Shown here: positions 1 to 11,140 of the stretch, in pieces
Layout of the letters: the number at the start of each line of letters is the position of its first letter
How positions within the stretch are numbered: the first letter of the stretch is position 1
NCBI RefSeq assembly: GCF_001534665.1
Contig: NZ_CP013920.1
Location: 124,001 to 188,000 of the forward strand
Source: Candidatus Arsenophonus lipoptenae
GTDB taxonomy: Bacteria > Pseudomonadota > Gammaproteobacteria > Enterobacterales > Enterobacteriaceae
Direction: 5' to 3'
DNA: 64,000 bases
Made by a program: the position numbers and the translations under genes
Notes under the pieces: generated by a model
The model's input: the letters and a program-made list of their open reading frames with translations, nothing else
What the model was told of the DNA's origin: nothing
The model's database searches: none

Positions 1-371
1 TAGTTACTTAATTTATTACAAGCTTCTTGGCCTATAACACCTAATAAAGTGATATCATGCTGTTCTCGGATTGTTATTTGAGAAAAAACTGCGTATTTAG
101 TTAATTCATATAATTGTTTAGCAGCTACACTAGTTCTTAAAATATAAGCAAAACCTTTTTTATAATAAAATAAACGAATAATACTTAATATTTTTCCATT
201 AGCATCACAATGGGCGGTTAATATATGTTGTTGTCTAGTTAATTTTGTAATATCAGCAGTTAACTTTCCTTGTAAATATTGCACAACATCAATGCCAGTT
301 GCAGTTATAAAACTCCAATCATTGAGTAATAGCAAAGTTAATGGATATTGATTATGTATTTCATAATTCAT
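1..371 (-). CDS. ygfZ: tRNA-modifying protein YgfZ, N-terminal part (runs off window)
   Basis: This is the first 123 codons of a minus-strand gene that begins at the ATG at 369-371 and leaves the window at base 1 without a stop. The product begins MNYEIHNQYPLTLLLLNDW and contains a VQYLQGKLTADI-type segment and AHCDANGK. These match the N-terminal folate-binding (GcvT-like) domain of E. coli YgfZ, including the ...HLLAAHCDAKGK... stretch. YgfZ is a folate-dependent protein that supports some Fe-S enzymes, such as the tRNA methylthiolase MiaB. E. coli YgfZ is about 326 residues, so roughly a third is visible. In E. coli it lies several genes away from prfB, beyond recJ-dsbC-xerD-fldB-ygfX-sdhE. 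Here it sits on the other side of lysS, so the region has been rearranged and shortened. Confidence 0.88.
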   Translation of the reverse strand, partial: MNYEIHNQYPLTLLLLNDWSFITATGIDVVQYLQGKLTADITKLTRQQHILTAHCDANGKILSIIRLFYYKKGFAYILRTSVAAKQLYELTKYAVFSQITIREQHDITLLGVIGQEACNKLSN

Positions 372-865
372 CTTTGTGCTCAATTTATTTAAATTAAGTA
401 AAATATTTAATATTAATTAGTTTAATATTTGAATATAAATCATCTAAAAAATTTTTACATTAAATATCTAATATTTTGATTATTAATTAATATCTTAAAA
501 ATCATCGTATAAATTTGCTTAATATAATATAATCTCTTTAATTTAATCAAACATCTTCCTAAAGACTAATTAATATTTATCAAAAATATTAGTATTAAAT
601 TATATATTTTAATTTTAAAAAATATTTTTGAAATATACTTTTGCAATAAAATTATATGTATTGATATAAGAAATATAAAAATAATTTAATATTATTAATT
701 AAATTAAAATAGTATTTTAAAAATATATTTGATATTACCTGATTTAGAAAGATTTTTTTTAATTAACTATAATTTATTAATAAAATCATAAATGTGTTAA
801 TAACAATTTTATTAAAAAAATTCCAAACTCACTATATTTAACATCATTAGATATTATAAAATGAT
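372..865. other. A/T-rich intergenic spacer ygfZ-lysS
   Basis: About 490 bases, almost entirely A and T, between the start of ygfZ and the end of lysS. I see no ORF with recognisable coding sense, no tRNA and no convincing terminator. Short imperfect A/T hairpins occur, for example around 570-590. It must hold the ygfZ promoter, but no hexamer pair stands out from the composition. Confidence 0.5.
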
Positions 866-2377
866 TTATTTATTAGGTCGTAATGCTGGAAATAATATAA
901 CATCTCTAATAAAATGACTATCTGTTAATAACATAATCATCCTATCAATACCAATACCTAAACCAGCTGTCGGTGGTAACCCATGCTCTAAAGCAATAAT
1001 ATAATCATTATCAAAAAATATAGATTTATCTTTGCTGTTATTTTTTTTAAAAACTTGTTTAGTAAAACGTTGTGCTTGATCTTCTGCATCGTTTAGTTCA
1101 GAAAAACCATTACCAATTTCATAACCACCAATAAAAAATTCAAATCGATCAGTAATAAATGGATTTTTATCATTTCTACGAGCTAACGGCGATACTTCTA
1201 CTGGATATTCAGTTATAAATGTAGGTTGAATTAAACAATTTTCTACTAAATTTTCAAAAATTTCACTTTGTAAACGACCTACTCCCCATTCTTTTTTTAT
1301 CTTAATATCCATACTATTTGCAAATATTTCCAATTTAGAAATATCATCTAAATCATTCAAAGTTATTTTAGGAGTATATTTGATTATTGCTTCTTTCATA
1401 GTCATCCTAATAAAAGGAATTTCAAAATCAAACAAATATTTTCCATATTTTACTTGAGTTGTACCTAATACCTCTTTTGTTACCACTTTAAATAATTCTT
1501 CAGTTAAGATCATAAGATCTTTATAATCTACATATGCCATATATAGTTCCATCATAGTAAATTCTGGATTATGTCGCGCAGAAATACCTTCATTACGAAA
1601 ATTACGATTAATTTCAAAAACTCGTTCAAATCCACCAATAACTAAACGTTTTAAATAAAGTTCTGGTGCAATACGAAGATACATATCAATATCTAATGTA
1701 TTATGATGTGTAATAAATGGCTTTGCAGCTGCACCACCAGGTATAACTTGCATCATAGGTGTTTCAACTTCTATAAAATCTTTTTTGATCATGAAGTTAC
1801 GTAAAGCTGATAATAATCTTGAACGAATCATAAAAATATTACGTGATCTATCATTAACAATGAGATCAAGATAACGTTGGCGATAACGAATTTCTTGATC
1901 TATCAGACCAAAATATTTGTCTGGTAAAGGGCGTAATGATTTAGTTAATAAGTAAACTTCATAACAATAAATTGTTAACTCATCTGTTTTAGTTTTAAAT
2001 AATTTACCTTTAACACCTAAAATATCACCAAGATCCCATTTTTTGAACTGTTTTTCATAAAAACTCTTTGACAAATCATAACATGAAATATAAATTTGAA
2101 TACGACCACTCATATCTTGTAATGTGGCAAAAGAAGCTTTACCCATTATACGTCTAGTAATCATACGTCCTGCTACAGAAACGTTAATATTTAATTTGTC
2201 AAGTTGTTTTCTATTTTTATCATCATATTTATAATGTAAATTACTAGATAAACTATCACGACGAAAATTATTAGGAAAATCATAACCATGACGCTTTAAT
2301 TCTACTAATTTTTCTCTACGAGTTTTTAATTCATTATTTAATTCGATTAATTGTTTAATATCCTGTTGTTGAGACAT
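866..2377 (-). CDS. lysS: lysyl-tRNA synthetase, class II
   Basis: Cytoplasmic lysyl-tRNA synthetase (lysine + ATP + tRNA-Lys to Lys-tRNA) with 503 residues; E. coli LysS has 505. The N-terminal OB-fold anticodon-binding domain includes [20 protein letters not shown] at about residues 70-90. The class II core follows, with motif 2 ([20 protein letters not shown]) and motif 3 near the C terminus ([14 protein letters not shown]). The ATG start has a strong Shine-Dalgarno (GAGGAAG) that overlaps the end of prfB; the prfB stop lies 7 bases upstream. It forms the prfB-lysS operon seen in E. coli. No key residue appears to be missing. Confidence 0.97.
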   Translation of the reverse strand: MSQQQDIKQLIELNNELKTRREKLVELKRHGYDFPNNFRRDSLSSNLHYKYDDKNRKQLDKLNINVSVAGRMITRRIMGKASFATLQDMSGRIQIYISCYDLSKSFYEKQFKKWDLGDILGVKGKLFKTKTDELTIYCYEVYLLTKSLRPLPDKYFGLIDQEIRYRQRYLDLIVNDRSRNIFMIRSRLLSALRNFMIKKDFIEVETPMMQVIPGGAAAKPFITHHNTLDIDMYLRIAPELYLKRLVIGGFERVFEINRNFRNEGISARHNPEFTMMELYMAYVDYKDLMILTEELFKVVTKEVLGTTQVKYGKYLFDFEIPFIRMTMKEAIIKYTPKITLNDLDDISKLEIFANSMDIKIKKEWGVGRLQSEIFENLVENCLIQPTFITEYPVEVSPLARRNDKNPFITDRFEFFIGGYEIGNGFSELNDAEDQAQRFTKQVFKKNNSKDKSIFFDNDYIIALEHGLPPTAGLGIGIDRMIMLLTDSHFIRDVILFPALRPNK

Positions 2378-2384
2378 TTCTTCC

Positions 2385-3482
2385 TCATAGACCAGCTCTT
2401 AAACTTGCTTCGATAAATATATCTAAATCACCATCTAATACAGCTTTAGGATTACGATTTTCAACACCTGTTCTTAGATCTTTAATTCTAGAATCATCTA
2501 GAATATAAGAACGAATTTGATTACCCCAACAGATATTAGATTTGTTTTCTTCTAATATTTGTTTATCTGTATTTTTTTTTTGTATTTCTAATTCATATAA
2601 TTTTGCTTTGATTTGTTTTAATGCTTGAACTTTATTTTTATGTTGTGATCTGTCATTTTGACATTTACTTACTATTCCAGTTGGGATGTGAGTTATACGT
2701 ACAGCTGATTCAGTTTTATTAATATGTTGACCACCAGCACCAGATGCCCTATAAACATCAATACGTAAATCAGATGGATTTAGTTCAATTTCAATATCAT
2801 CATTTACTTCAGGATAAATAAATGCTGAACTAAAAGAAGTGTGACGCCTTCCTCCTGAATCAAAAGGACTTTTTCGTACTAATCTATGAATACCTGTTTC
2901 AGCATGTAACCAACCATAAGCATATTCACCAATAATCTTTATTGTAGCAGATTTCAAACCAGCAATATCCCCGTCTGCAATATCAATAATCTCTGTTCTA
3001 AAACATTTTGATTCAGCCCACCGTAAATACATGCGCATTAACATGCTTGCCCAATCTTGGGCTTCAGTTCCACCAGAACCTGCTTGTAAATCAATATAAC
3101 AATTAGCTATAGCATTTTCTACCGAAAACATATGTTGCAATTCTAATTGGATAACTTTTTTTTCTAAACATAATAATTTCGTTTTTATTTCACAATAAAT
3201 TTCTTCATCATACTCTTCAATTATAAGATCTAATAAATCATTTGCATCATATAAGCTATGTAATAATACATCAATAGTTTTTATTTTTTCTTCAAGAGAA
3301 ACACTTTCTTTACTTAAAAGAAGAGCTCTTTTAGGATTTCTCCATAAATCAGAATATTCCAATTCGATTTTTATTTTTTCTAGATGTTTTTTTTTAGTAT
3401 CATAACAAAAAATATTTATTAAAATTTTAACTCTTTTAAATAAATCCTGAATATGATTTTTCATTTGATTAATATCAAACAT
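2385..3482 (-). CDS. prfB: peptide chain release factor 2, without the programmed frameshift
   Basis: RF2 recognises UGA and UAA stop codons and triggers peptide release. The 365-residue product has the stop-codon-reading SPF tripeptide at residues 205-207 and the catalytic GGQ at 250-252. In E. coli the gene has an in-frame UGA after codon 25 and needs a +1 shift. Here the frame is continuous: codons 25-26 are TTT TGT (Phe-Cys, TGT at 3405-3407) where E. coli has CTT-U-GAC. The autoregulatory frameshift site is therefore gone. The gene itself ends in TGA (2385-2387), so UGA still functions as a stop. lysS follows 7 bases downstream in the same operon. Confidence 0.97.
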   Translation of the reverse strand: MFDINQMKNHIQDLFKRVKILINIFCYDTKKKHLEKIKIELEYSDLWRNPKRALLLSKESVSLEEKIKTIDVLLHSLYDANDLLDLIIEEYDEEIYCEIKTKLLCLEKKVIQLELQHMFSVENAIANCYIDLQAGSGGTEAQDWASMLMRMYLRWAESKCFRTEIIDIADGDIAGLKSATIKIIGEYAYGWLHAETGIHRLVRKSPFDSGGRRHTSFSSAFIYPEVNDDIEIELNPSDLRIDVYRASGAGGQHINKTESAVRITHIPTGIVSKCQNDRSQHKNKVQALKQIKAKLYELEIQKKNTDKQILEENKSNICWGNQIRSYILDDSRIKDLRTGVENRNPKAVLDGDLDIFIEASLRAGL

Positions 3483-4297
3483 GTCTTTATATCTTTATTA
3501 GTAATTGTATTATTTAAAGTAAAAGTTAGAAAAAACTAATTTTTTATAAAATTTATAATTATTATAAAATAACTGGTTTTAAAAAAAATATTATTTTTAA
3601 TAATATTTATACAATTATAAATGACAATTTAATATTTATAACTATTAAATGAATAAATCACATATATAATTGATAATATTACTAAACTATATAAAAACTT
3701 TACAAAAGTTGTACTACTATAATTTCATTTATTTGATAATATCAAACAAATAATTAATTTAATATTTTATATTTATAAATAATAAAATAATTAATTAATA
3801 GAATTAGCTTATCAATTTATTTTAAAATTTAAATAATAATTAAAAAATAAACAGTAACTTATTAATTTAGATAATTTATTTTGATATAAATTTGTAACTA
3901 ACACTATAATAATTATTATTATTTAATAATAATATATTAAAATTTGAATTTTAATTTACTAATCATGAATAATAATTATTATTAATATTTTTATAAAACT
4001 TGCAATTATTTTATTTTAATTAATATTATTTTAATACAACTAAAAATATGACATTTTATGATAAATAATAAATTAAATTAATTTTAAAATATAATAAATA
4101 TTGCAAATAAATAATTAATTTTACTAATAATTAATCAATAAATTAAAAAAAATATTTATATTTTTATTTTAAATAAAAATATAAATATATCAAAATGAAT
4201 ATAATTCATATATCATTTATATTTAATTAAAATAATATTTATTATTAATAAATAATTTAAAATAACTTATTTAAGTAGTTAATTTGAGAATTTGATT
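3483..4297. other. A/T-rich spacer, prfB to cation transporter
   Basis: About 800 bases with almost no G or C, between divergent genes. The prfB promoter must lie at the left and the transporter promoter at the right. No gene remnant is recognisable; in E. coli recJ, dsbC and xerD follow prfB here. The only structured element I find is the large A/T palindrome at 4152-4188. Confidence 0.5.
4152..4188. repeat. perfect A/T palindrome, 18-bp arms
   Basis: Bases 4152-4169 are the exact reverse complement of 4171-4188 around a single central T at 4170. The palindrome contains only A and T. It lies about 110 bases upstream of the cation transporter start, in a divergent spacer, so it is not placed as a simple terminator for either neighbour. 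An operator, a leader hairpin or the relic of an older terminator are all possible. Confidence 0.6.
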
Positions 4298-5230
4298 ATG
4301 ACACAAACTCAATATAATAAAAAACATAATGTAAAAACTATATTCTTTTCTGATAAAGATAAAAAAATAAAATTTAAAGCTACTAAAAAAATTACTATGA
4401 TTAGTATTTTTATAAATTTTTTTTTATCTTTATGGCAAATTATTATTGGCTTTTTATCTCAATCACAAGGACTAATTGCTGATGGGCTTCATTCATCATC
4501 AGATTTATTAACAGATTTTATAGTACTGGTTGCTAATAAGCATAGTCATAAACAACCTGATGCTAAACATCCGTACGGTCATTTTCGTTATGAAAATGGA
4601 GCATCTTTAGTATTGGGAGTAATTTTATTATTAGTAGGTATCAATATGATGTGGAAAGCTTTCAAAAAAATTTTAAACCCATCTGAAATTTCTGATATAC
4701 ATATTGCTGCGCTAATAGTATCTATATTATCATTAATTATTAAAGAAAGTTTATTTCGTCATATTTCTAATGTGGCATATAAAATTAATTCAAATATGTT
4801 AATTAGTAATGCATGGCATGCTCGTTCAGATGTTGCTTCTTCTTTAATTGTTACTATTGGTATTATTATTAGTTTATACGGTTTTAAGGTATTTGACTCT
4901 ATTGCTGCATTAATAGTAGGCATTTTAATTATTAATATGGGATATAAATTTACTTATAAATCATTTAACGATCTTATGGATGCAGGAGCGGATGAAAAAA
5001 CACTAGCTATTATTAGCAAACAATTATTAGAAATAGATGGAGTACTTAATATTCATGACCTTAAAACTCGTAAATCTGGTGATTATTTATTAGTAGATGT
5101 ACATCTTGAAGTAGATGGTCTTCTAACAGTAGAAGAGGGTCATCAAATTGCTTTTTTTGCAAGAAAAAAACTACTTACAAATTCAAACATATTAAATGTT
5201 ATGATTCATGTCGATCCTGTTAAAATTTAA
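4298..5230 (+). CDS. cation diffusion facilitator (CDF) family transporter
   Basis: Inner-membrane divalent-metal/proton antiporter of about 310 residues. The membrane domain holds the paired metal-site motifs D62-G-L-H65-S-S-S-D69 in TM2 and H174-A-R-S-D178 in TM5. A cytoplasmic domain follows that ends in HVDP. E. coli FieF has Asp at the first TM2 position and D-x3-D in TM5, whereas this protein has His in both, so substrate (Fe, Zn or Mn) cannot be assigned and I leave the symbol blank. The frame is open from a TTG at 4292, but the ATG at 4298 is better placed, with a GAG-containing Shine-Dalgarno 9 bases upstream. It stands alone, not in an operon. Confidence 0.85.
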   Translation: MTQTQYNKKHNVKTIFFSDKDKKIKFKATKKITMISIFINFFLSLWQIIIGFLSQSQGLIADGLHSSSDLLTDFIVLVANKHSHKQPDAKHPYGHFRYENGASLVLGVILLLVGINMMWKAFKKILNPSEISDIHIAALIVSILSLIIKESLFRHISNVAYKINSNMLISNAWHARSDVASSLIVTIGIIISLYGFKVFDSIAALIVGILIINMGYKFTYKSFNDLMDAGADEKTLAIISKQLLEIDGVLNIHDLKTRKSGDYLLVDVHLEVDGLLTVEEGHQIAFFARKKLLTNSNILNVMIHVDPVKI

Positions 5231-5518
5231 TAATCTTGATTATTCTTTATTATTAATATAATTTTAAAATTATACTTATTTAATTTTAAAGAACATATTT
5301 TAAAATTAATCTAAAATTAAATTATTAAAAATAATAACAATTCTAAAAATATAAATAAAAAATTATTTTATTACATTTAATCTAATTTATATTTATTCAT
5401 ATCTATTTCTTTTATAATCAATTAATGTATATGATTATTACATGATTCTTATTTAACTATTGTAAATAAGATAGAATGATATAATATTTTATAAATTAAA
5501 TTAAAATCTATATATTAA

Positions 5519-5557
5519 GTATCACTTCTTCTTTAAGAAGAAGTGATACAGTTTTTT
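5519..5557 (+). terminator. Rho-independent terminator downstream of the CDF transporter
   Basis: Perfect inverted repeat: 5519-5533 pairs with 5535-5549 (arm GTATCACTTCTTCTT), followed by AG and a run of six T at 5552-5557. The stem contains several G-C pairs, which is exceptional for this spacer. The T run follows it on the plus strand only. It lies about 290 bases after the transporter stop and 250 bases before galE, so it probably ends transcripts coming from the transporter. Confidence 0.8.
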
Positions 5558-5707
5558 ATTGATAATTAATCATCACTTAATTTAATAAAAATTTATATTA
5601 TAAATATAATAGTTTATTAAAAACTTTTTATTAATATATATTATACTAATTTATACTTACAAAAAACAATACAGTCAATATATTACTATAATTATCTATT
5701 TAATATT

Positions 5708-5745
5708 AATTAATAATTATGAATATATATTCATAATTATTAATT
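5708..5745. repeat. perfect palindrome upstream of galE, 19-bp arms
   Basis: Bases 5708-5726 are the exact reverse complement of 5727-5745, with no loop base; the centre reads GAATATATATTC. It lies 60 bases before the galE GTG, close enough to act as an operator or a leader hairpin. No T run follows that would make it a clear terminator. Confidence 0.65.
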
Positions 5746-5804
5746 TTATAAAAATATATAGATACGTTTAATTATTTAATTTAATTATATATAAAGAGGT
5801 TAAT

Positions 5805-6848
5805 GTGGAAATATTAGTAACAGGTGGGATGGGTTATATTGGCAGTCATACTTGTGTTCAAATGTTATTAGAAGGAATGCAACCCATTATTTTAGATAAT
5901 TTATGTAATTCTAGCAAAGAAGTATTAATTAGAATAGAAATAATAACTGGTTATCGCCCTATTTTTTATTATGGTGATATACGCGATGAAAAATTACTAG
6001 ATAATATTTTTACTAAACATTATATTAAAGCAGTTATACATTTTGCTGGATTAAAATCTATTAATGAATCTGTAAATAAACCACTTGAATACTATGATAA
6101 TAATGTTTATGGTACACTAATGTTGATACGCAGTATGTATAAAGCTAATATAAAAAATATTATTTTTAGTTCTTCTGCAACAGTATATGGTAATCCAGAA
6201 AAAGTGCCTATTACTGAAGACTTTAAAATTGGTAATACTAAGCATCCATATGGTAGAAATAAATATATAATTGAACGTTATTTATCAAATATTCAGCATT
6301 TGGATAATAGTTGGTCTGTTACTTTATTGCGTTATTTTAATCCGATTGGCGCATATCCTTCTGGTATAATAGGAGAAGATTCACACTATGAACCTAATAA
6401 TTTGATACCATATATTTCTCAAGTAGCTATTGGAAGAAAAAAAAAATTAATTATTTTTGGTAATGATTATCCTACCTCAGATGGTACAGGAATTCGTGAT
6501 TATATTCATGTTATGGATGTTGCTGATGGTAATATTATGGCACTTAAGTCTATTAGTTTAAAACCAGGATTACATATATATAATTTAGGTAGTGGTAGAG
6601 GAACAAGTGTATTAGAGATTTTAAAAATATTTGAAAAAATTTGTAATAAAAAAATTGCATATGAAATACGGTCTCGAAGACCAGGAGATATTGCTGAATG
6701 TTGGTCAAATCCAATAAAAGCTAAATCTGATTTTGGATGGACAGCAAAACATTCTATCGAAACCATGCTTGTTGATACATGGCGTTGGCAATGTAAAAAT
6801 CCATACGGTTATAAACAATTACTAGATAAATTTAATTTAAATATTTAG
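5805..6848 (+). CDS. galE: UDP-glucose 4-epimerase
   Basis: Interconverts UDP-glucose and UDP-galactose. The 347-residue product (E. coli 338) is an extended short-chain dehydrogenase. It has the NAD-binding G7-G8-M-G10-Y-I-G13 turn, a SSSATVYG segment at about 122-129 and the catalytic pair Y149-x3-K153. The start is GTG, set by a good AAAGAGG Shine-Dalgarno 5 bases upstream; the overlapping ATG at 5803 is out of frame. No galT, galK or galM is adjacent, so its job here is probably to supply UDP-galactose (or UDP-GalNAc) for the LPS core and O antigen encoded elsewhere in the window, not galactose catabolism. Confidence 0.95.
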   Translation: MEILVTGGMGYIGSHTCVQMLLEGMQPIILDNLCNSSKEVLIRIEIITGYRPIFYYGDIRDEKLLDNIFTKHYIKAVIHFAGLKSINESVNKPLEYYDNNVYGTLMLIRSMYKANIKNIIFSSSATVYGNPEKVPITEDFKIGNTKHPYGRNKYIIERYLSNIQHLDNSWSVTLLRYFNPIGAYPSGIIGEDSHYEPNNLIPYISQVAIGRKKKLIIFGNDYPTSDGTGIRDYIHVMDVADGNIMALKSISLKPGLHIYNLGSGRGTSVLEILKIFEKICNKKIAYEIRSRRPGDIAECWSNPIKAKSDFGWTAKHSIETMLVDTWRWQCKNPYGYKQLLDKFNLNI

Positions 6849-7171
6849 TTTTTAGATTTAATACAATAAATAATATGATTTATATTTTATAATTACGGCC
6901 AATTTTCCAATTGATATTAATTAATGCTTACCATATTAATAAGTTTTATTTATAAAACAAAAATAAGTTAATTCAGATTAGAATTAATCTAATTAAATCT
7001 AATTAATTTTAAAATAAACATCTAATTTTTGTTACATCATATACTATTAAGGTAAATATTTTGATACTTTTGAGTATTATCGCAAAGTAATATTGCTCTA
7101 TATTTTTATAATATAAAAATATTATTTTGAAGATTTAAATTAAAATTTTTAATTATAAAATCTAATTGCTT
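6849..7171. other. convergent spacer galE/pta
   Basis: 323 bases between convergently transcribed galE and pta. It contains an A/T-only inverted repeat at 7100-7122 (11-bp arms around one base) with a T-rich stretch after it on the plus strand. This could be a weak terminator for galE. Nothing else is recognised. Confidence 0.4.
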
Positions 7172-9331
7172 TTAATGATTTTTATGGTTTATTGATTGAA
7201 TTGCAGTAATAGCAATTGTGTAAACAATATCATCGACTAATGCACCTCGAGATAAATCATTAACAGGTTTACGTATACCTTGCAACATTGGTCCTATAGA
7301 AACTATATTAGCTGATCGTTGCACTGCTTTATATGTAGTATTTCCAGTATTTAAATCTGGAAAAATAAACACTGTTGCTTGTCCTGCAATAGGTGAATTA
7401 GGTGCTTTTGATTTAGCAACATCAACCATAATAGCGGCATCATATTGCAATGGGCCATCAATTATTAAATCAGGACGTTTTAATTGTGCTAAAACAGTAG
7501 CTTTGCGAACTTTATCTACATCATTACCAGTACCAGAATTTCCAGTAGAATAAGAAATCATTGCTACTCTAGGTTCAATACCAAATGATTTAGCAGAATC
7601 AGCGGATTGTATAGCAATTTCTGATAATTGTTCGGCAGTTGGATCTGGATTTATAGCACAATCACCATAAACTAACACTTGTTCTGGTAATAACATGAAA
7701 AATATTGACGATATAATTGAATTACCTGGAGAAGTTTTAATTAATTGCAAAGATGGACGGATAGTATTAGCAGTAATATGTACTGCACCAGAAACTAAAC
7801 CATCAACTTCATCATTTTCTAACATCATTGTACCTAAAACTACATTATCTTTTAACTGATTAATTGCTATACTTTCTGTCATACCTTTATTTTTACGCAA
7901 TTCAACTAAACGGTTAACATAATTCTTTCTAACTAACTTTGGAGATAGAATTTCTATTCTTGTATTTCTTGTATAAAAATCAATTCCTTGTTTAACAGCT
8001 ACTTGTTTTATTTCATCTGGATCTCCTAATAATATACAAGTTGCAATTCCTCTTTCTGCACAAATAGCAGCAGCTTTTATTGTACGAAATTCGTTACCTT
8101 CGGGAAGTACTATACGTTTGTTAGCTTTACGAGCTAATGAAGTTAATTGGTAACGAAAAACTGGTGGAGATAACCTATTAGACCGTATAGAATCAGTAGT
8201 TAATGAATTAATCCATTGATGATTAATATGCAATGCAATATGATTTTTAGTTTTTGTAATTCTTTCATGATCATCTACATGTAAATATAAACTAAAATTC
8301 TGTAAATTTAATGAAGTTTTCCAAGTATTTGTATTCACCATCAAAATAGGCAATCCAGTTGCAAAAGCACGTTGACAAAGATTGTATATTGATTTATTAA
8401 AATTATGTCCTCCAGTTAATAGCAAGGCACCAATTTTAATACCATTCATAACTGCTAAACAAACAGCTATAATCACATCATATCGATCAGAAGAAGTAAC
8501 TAATAATGCACCTATACGAAATAATTTCACTATTTTAGATATATTACAGGAGCAAAAAATAACTGATTGTATTCTTCTTGTTTGTAGTTCTCCTTCATGT
8601 AATATAATAGCATTTAAATAATTAGCAATGTCAACAACACGGGTAGCTATAAGATCAATATTCCATGGAATACAACCTAATATTGGCAAAAAACAATCGT
8701 TTACTAAATTTTTAAATTTAGTTTCTGTTGTAATTCCAGTAACTTTGTTAGATTTATAAAATATTTCTGATAAAATAGGATGTTTTTTATCGTATTCATC
8801 AATAGGGGCATTAATTTTGTTAATAATTACTCCTGAAATATTTATATTTTGTAAACAACTGAATTCATATCGTAATAATTTAATACGATTTGTTAATTGT
8901 TTTTGAGTTTTATTAATCGACGAAGTTATAAAAATAACATTAGCACCTAGCATATTGGCAATATCATAATTTAATGATTTAGCAAAAGGGTGCTGGGGCA
9001 TAGGTATTAAACCTTGAATCAAAATAACTTTAGTATCTTTTTTGTTATCGTAATAAAGTGCAACAATTTTTTCCATTAGGATATTTTTTTGATTTTTTTT
9101 CAATAAAGATTCAACATAATCTATTTTTAATGGTTTAATTAAATTAACATTAGTATGAAACCGCAATATTTCAGTTGTCTGATCTTTATTTTTATTAAAA
9201 TTAGGTTGTTCTATAGGTTTAAAAACCATTAATCTCAACCCTTTTTGTTCCATTAAATTGATTATGCCTAAACTGACACTAGTCAATCCAACATTGATAT
9301 CAGTCGGTATCAACATAAATGTATGAGACAC
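7172..9331 (-). CDS. pta: phosphate acetyltransferase
   Basis: Catalyses acetyl-CoA + Pi to acetyl-phosphate + CoA, the first step of overflow acetate formation. The 719-residue product is the long enteric form (E. coli 714). It has an N-terminal P-loop-like domain beginning [17 protein letters not shown], a central DRTGG-type domain, and a C-terminal PTA catalytic domain with [15 protein letters not shown] and [10 protein letters not shown]. The start is GTG (9329-9331) behind an AGAGGAAG Shine-Dalgarno. ackA lies 68 bases upstream on the same strand, giving the usual ackA-pta operon. With pyruvate dehydrogenase also encoded in this window, it yields ATP by substrate-level phosphorylation. 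Confidence 0.96.
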   Translation of the reverse strand: MSHTFMLIPTDINVGLTSVSLGIINLMEQKGLRLMVFKPIEQPNFNKNKDQTTEILRFHTNVNLIKPLKIDYVESLLKKNQKNILMEKIVALYYDNKKDTKVILIQGLIPMPQHPFAKSLNYDIANMLGANVIFITSSINKTQKQLTNRIKLLRYEFSCLQNINISGVIINKINAPIDEYDKKHPILSEIFYKSNKVTGITTETKFKNLVNDCFLPILGCIPWNIDLIATRVVDIANYLNAIILHEGELQTRRIQSVIFCSCNISKIVKLFRIGALLVTSSDRYDVIIAVCLAVMNGIKIGALLLTGGHNFNKSIYNLCQRAFATGLPILMVNTNTWKTSLNLQNFSLYLHVDDHERITKTKNHIALHINHQWINSLTTDSIRSNRLSPPVFRYQLTSLARKANKRIVLPEGNEFRTIKAAAICAERGIATCILLGDPDEIKQVAVKQGIDFYTRNTRIEILSPKLVRKNYVNRLVELRKNKGMTESIAINQLKDNVVLGTMMLENDEVDGLVSGAVHITANTIRPSLQLIKTSPGNSIISSIFFMLLPEQVLVYGDCAINPDPTAEQLSEIAIQSADSAKSFGIEPRVAMISYSTGNSGTGNDVDKVRKATVLAQLKRPDLIIDGPLQYDAAIMVDVAKSKAPNSPIAGQATVFIFPDLNTGNTTYKAVQRSANIVSIGPMLQGIRKPVNDLSRGALVDDIVYTIAITAIQSINHKNH

Positions 9332-9399
9332 AGCTTCCTCTCTTTTTCATAGTTAAAAGATATTTAATATCTATTAATTATTACATGATTATTTTTTAA

Positions 9400-10614
9400 T
9401 CAATTTAAATTGTTAATCACTAATCTATTAGTGTCTTGTGCAATAACTAATTCTTCATTTGTTGGAATCACAAAAACAGGTATGCTATCGTTAGTAGCAA
9501 TATTACCTATTTTGCCAAATCGTACCGCTAAATTACGATCGTGATCGTATTTAACACCAATTAAAGATAATTTTTTAAGTGTTAACTCACGTACTAAAGC
9601 TGAATTTTCTCCAATACCACCAGTTAAAATAATTGCATCTAAACGACCATCCATTAATGAACAATAACTTGATATATATTTAGCTAAACGATGACAATAA
9701 ACATCCATAGCTCTTTTTGCATTTGACTTAGTATAATAATTCTTTTCAATATAACGACAATCATTAGTTATTTCAGTCAATCCAAGTATACCAGATTTTG
9801 TAGTTAATAATTTCTTAATTTCACAAAGACTCATACCCAATATGTCGTATAAATAGAATATGATAGCTGGATCAATATCACCACTTCTAGTTCCCATAAC
9901 TAATCCTTCTAATGGTGTAACACCCATTGAAGTATCAACAGATTTTCCATTTACTACTGCAGTAATAGAACTACCATTTCCTAAATGGCAACTAATCACA
10001 TTTAATTTATTTATTGACTTATTAAGTTGTTTAGCTGCTTGATTGGAAACATAATAATGACTAGTACCATGTGCACCATAACGACGAATTCCATATTTCT
10101 TGTATAAATCATAAGGTAATGCATATAAATAAGATGCATTTGGCATTGTTTGATGAAATGCTGTATCAAATACAGCTACATGTTTTTTATTTAAGTGAGG
10201 AAATGCTTTTTTAGATTCTTCTAATCCAATAAGACCAGCAGGATTATGTAATGGGGCAAATGGAATAGATTCTTTAATAACTTGAATAACTTCATCATTG
10301 ATAATAACAGATTTAGTAAATTTTTCACCTCCATGAACAATACGATGACCAATTGCAGAAATAGCTTCAGTTAATCTTGGTTTTTTAATGAGTATTTCAT
10401 TAACTAAAAAAGTTATTGCATCACTATGTGCAGAACCTCCAGGTAAAGGCATTTCGTTTTTAATATTATCTATTTTCCATTTAATACGAGTTTCTGGCAT
10501 ATAAAAACATTCTGTTAAACCAGTTAATTGTTCTTCGCCACTAACTGGATCAATGATCGCAAATTTAAGAGAAGAACTACCACAATTAAGTACTAACACC
10601 AGCTTACTTGACAT
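9400..10614 (-). CDS. ackA: acetate kinase
   Basis: Converts acetyl-phosphate + ADP to acetate + ATP. The 404 residues (E. coli 400) start [19 protein letters not shown], which includes the N-terminal phosphate-binding motif. They continue with the GHRIVHGG and [12 protein letters not shown] segments, the [10 protein letters not shown] loop and a C-terminal TGGIGEN adenosine-binding motif. It is the first gene of ackA-pta. The promoter must lie in the 526-base spacer upstream. Confidence 0.97.
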   Translation of the reverse strand: MSSKLVLVLNCGSSSLKFAIIDPVSGEEQLTGLTECFYMPETRIKWKIDNIKNEMPLPGGSAHSDAITFLVNEILIKKPRLTEAISAIGHRIVHGGEKFTKSVIINDEVIQVIKESIPFAPLHNPAGLIGLEESKKAFPHLNKKHVAVFDTAFHQTMPNASYLYALPYDLYKKYGIRRYGAHGTSHYYVSNQAAKQLNKSINKLNVISCHLGNGSSITAVVNGKSVDTSMGVTPLEGLVMGTRSGDIDPAIIFYLYDILGMSLCEIKKLLTTKSGILGLTEITNDCRYIEKNYYTKSNAKRAMDVYCHRLAKYISSYCSLMDGRLDAIILTGGIGENSALVRELTLKKLSLIGVKYDHDRNLAVRFGKIGNIATNDSIPVFVIPTNEELVIAQDTNRLVINNLN

Positions 10615-11140
10615 GAAATTACCTACTATATTGTTATTATTTAGTAATAATATATAAAATATTAACTAAATAACTATGTAAATCAATATTAATTTAATTA
10701 AATTCTAAGATTATTAAGGTATTAATATTAAGTATCATTTTCATAAAATTATGATTCTTTCATTTATTTATCGATATAATTTTGATATAATAATGAATTA
10801 CTAAAGTGATATTAAATTTAGATATAAATATCTGGATGTTTAGATATCTGTTAGCGGTGTAAATATTTTTATAAAATAAATTTATTACTCTATTACTTAT
10901 TTAAATTTTATTTTTTTAAAATATAAAATAATCTATAATTTTCATATATTTTTATTTATAGATATAATCTTTGTTTCATTACTAATACCAATTTACCAAA
11001 TAATCATATCACTATAAATGCTAAATTTATTATAATCAATCAAAATATACAAATATAAAATTAAGAGATAATTATTTTAAACTTATTTCATTGCATGTTT
11101 TATAATTTATGATTTTTGCTTTTACCTAATTTTATTAATA
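10615..11140. other. spacer der-ackA
   Basis: 526 A/T-rich bases between the start of ackA and the end of der, both on the minus strand. No gene remnant, tRNA or strong terminator is visible. It should contain the ackA promoter and the der operon terminator, but neither can be fixed from sequence alone. Confidence 0.45.

Larger units (their letters stand above)
5231..5804. other. spacer between transporter and galE
   Basis: A/T-rich spacer of 574 bases with no recognisable gene. It contains the best intrinsic terminator of the window (5519-5557) and a second perfect palindrome (5708-5745). The galE promoter should lie between these and the GTG at 5805. Confidence 0.5.

Noticed and set aside
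2385-3482. UGA reassigned to an amino acid, given the lost prfB frameshift
   Set aside because: RF2 is intact with SPF and GGQ motifs, and UGA is used as a normal stop in prfB itself and at several ATGA overlaps in the O-antigen operon.
4292-4297. TTG at 4292 as the start of the cation transporter
   Set aside because: It lies only 3 bases after the GAG Shine-Dalgarno; the ATG at 4298 has proper spacing.
6506-6766. 86-codon open frame on the minus strand inside galE
   Set aside because: Antisense shadow of a clearly conserved gene; no motif, no ribosome binding site. The same applies to frames opposite pta, ackA, rph, gpsA, fnlA, fnlC and aceF.
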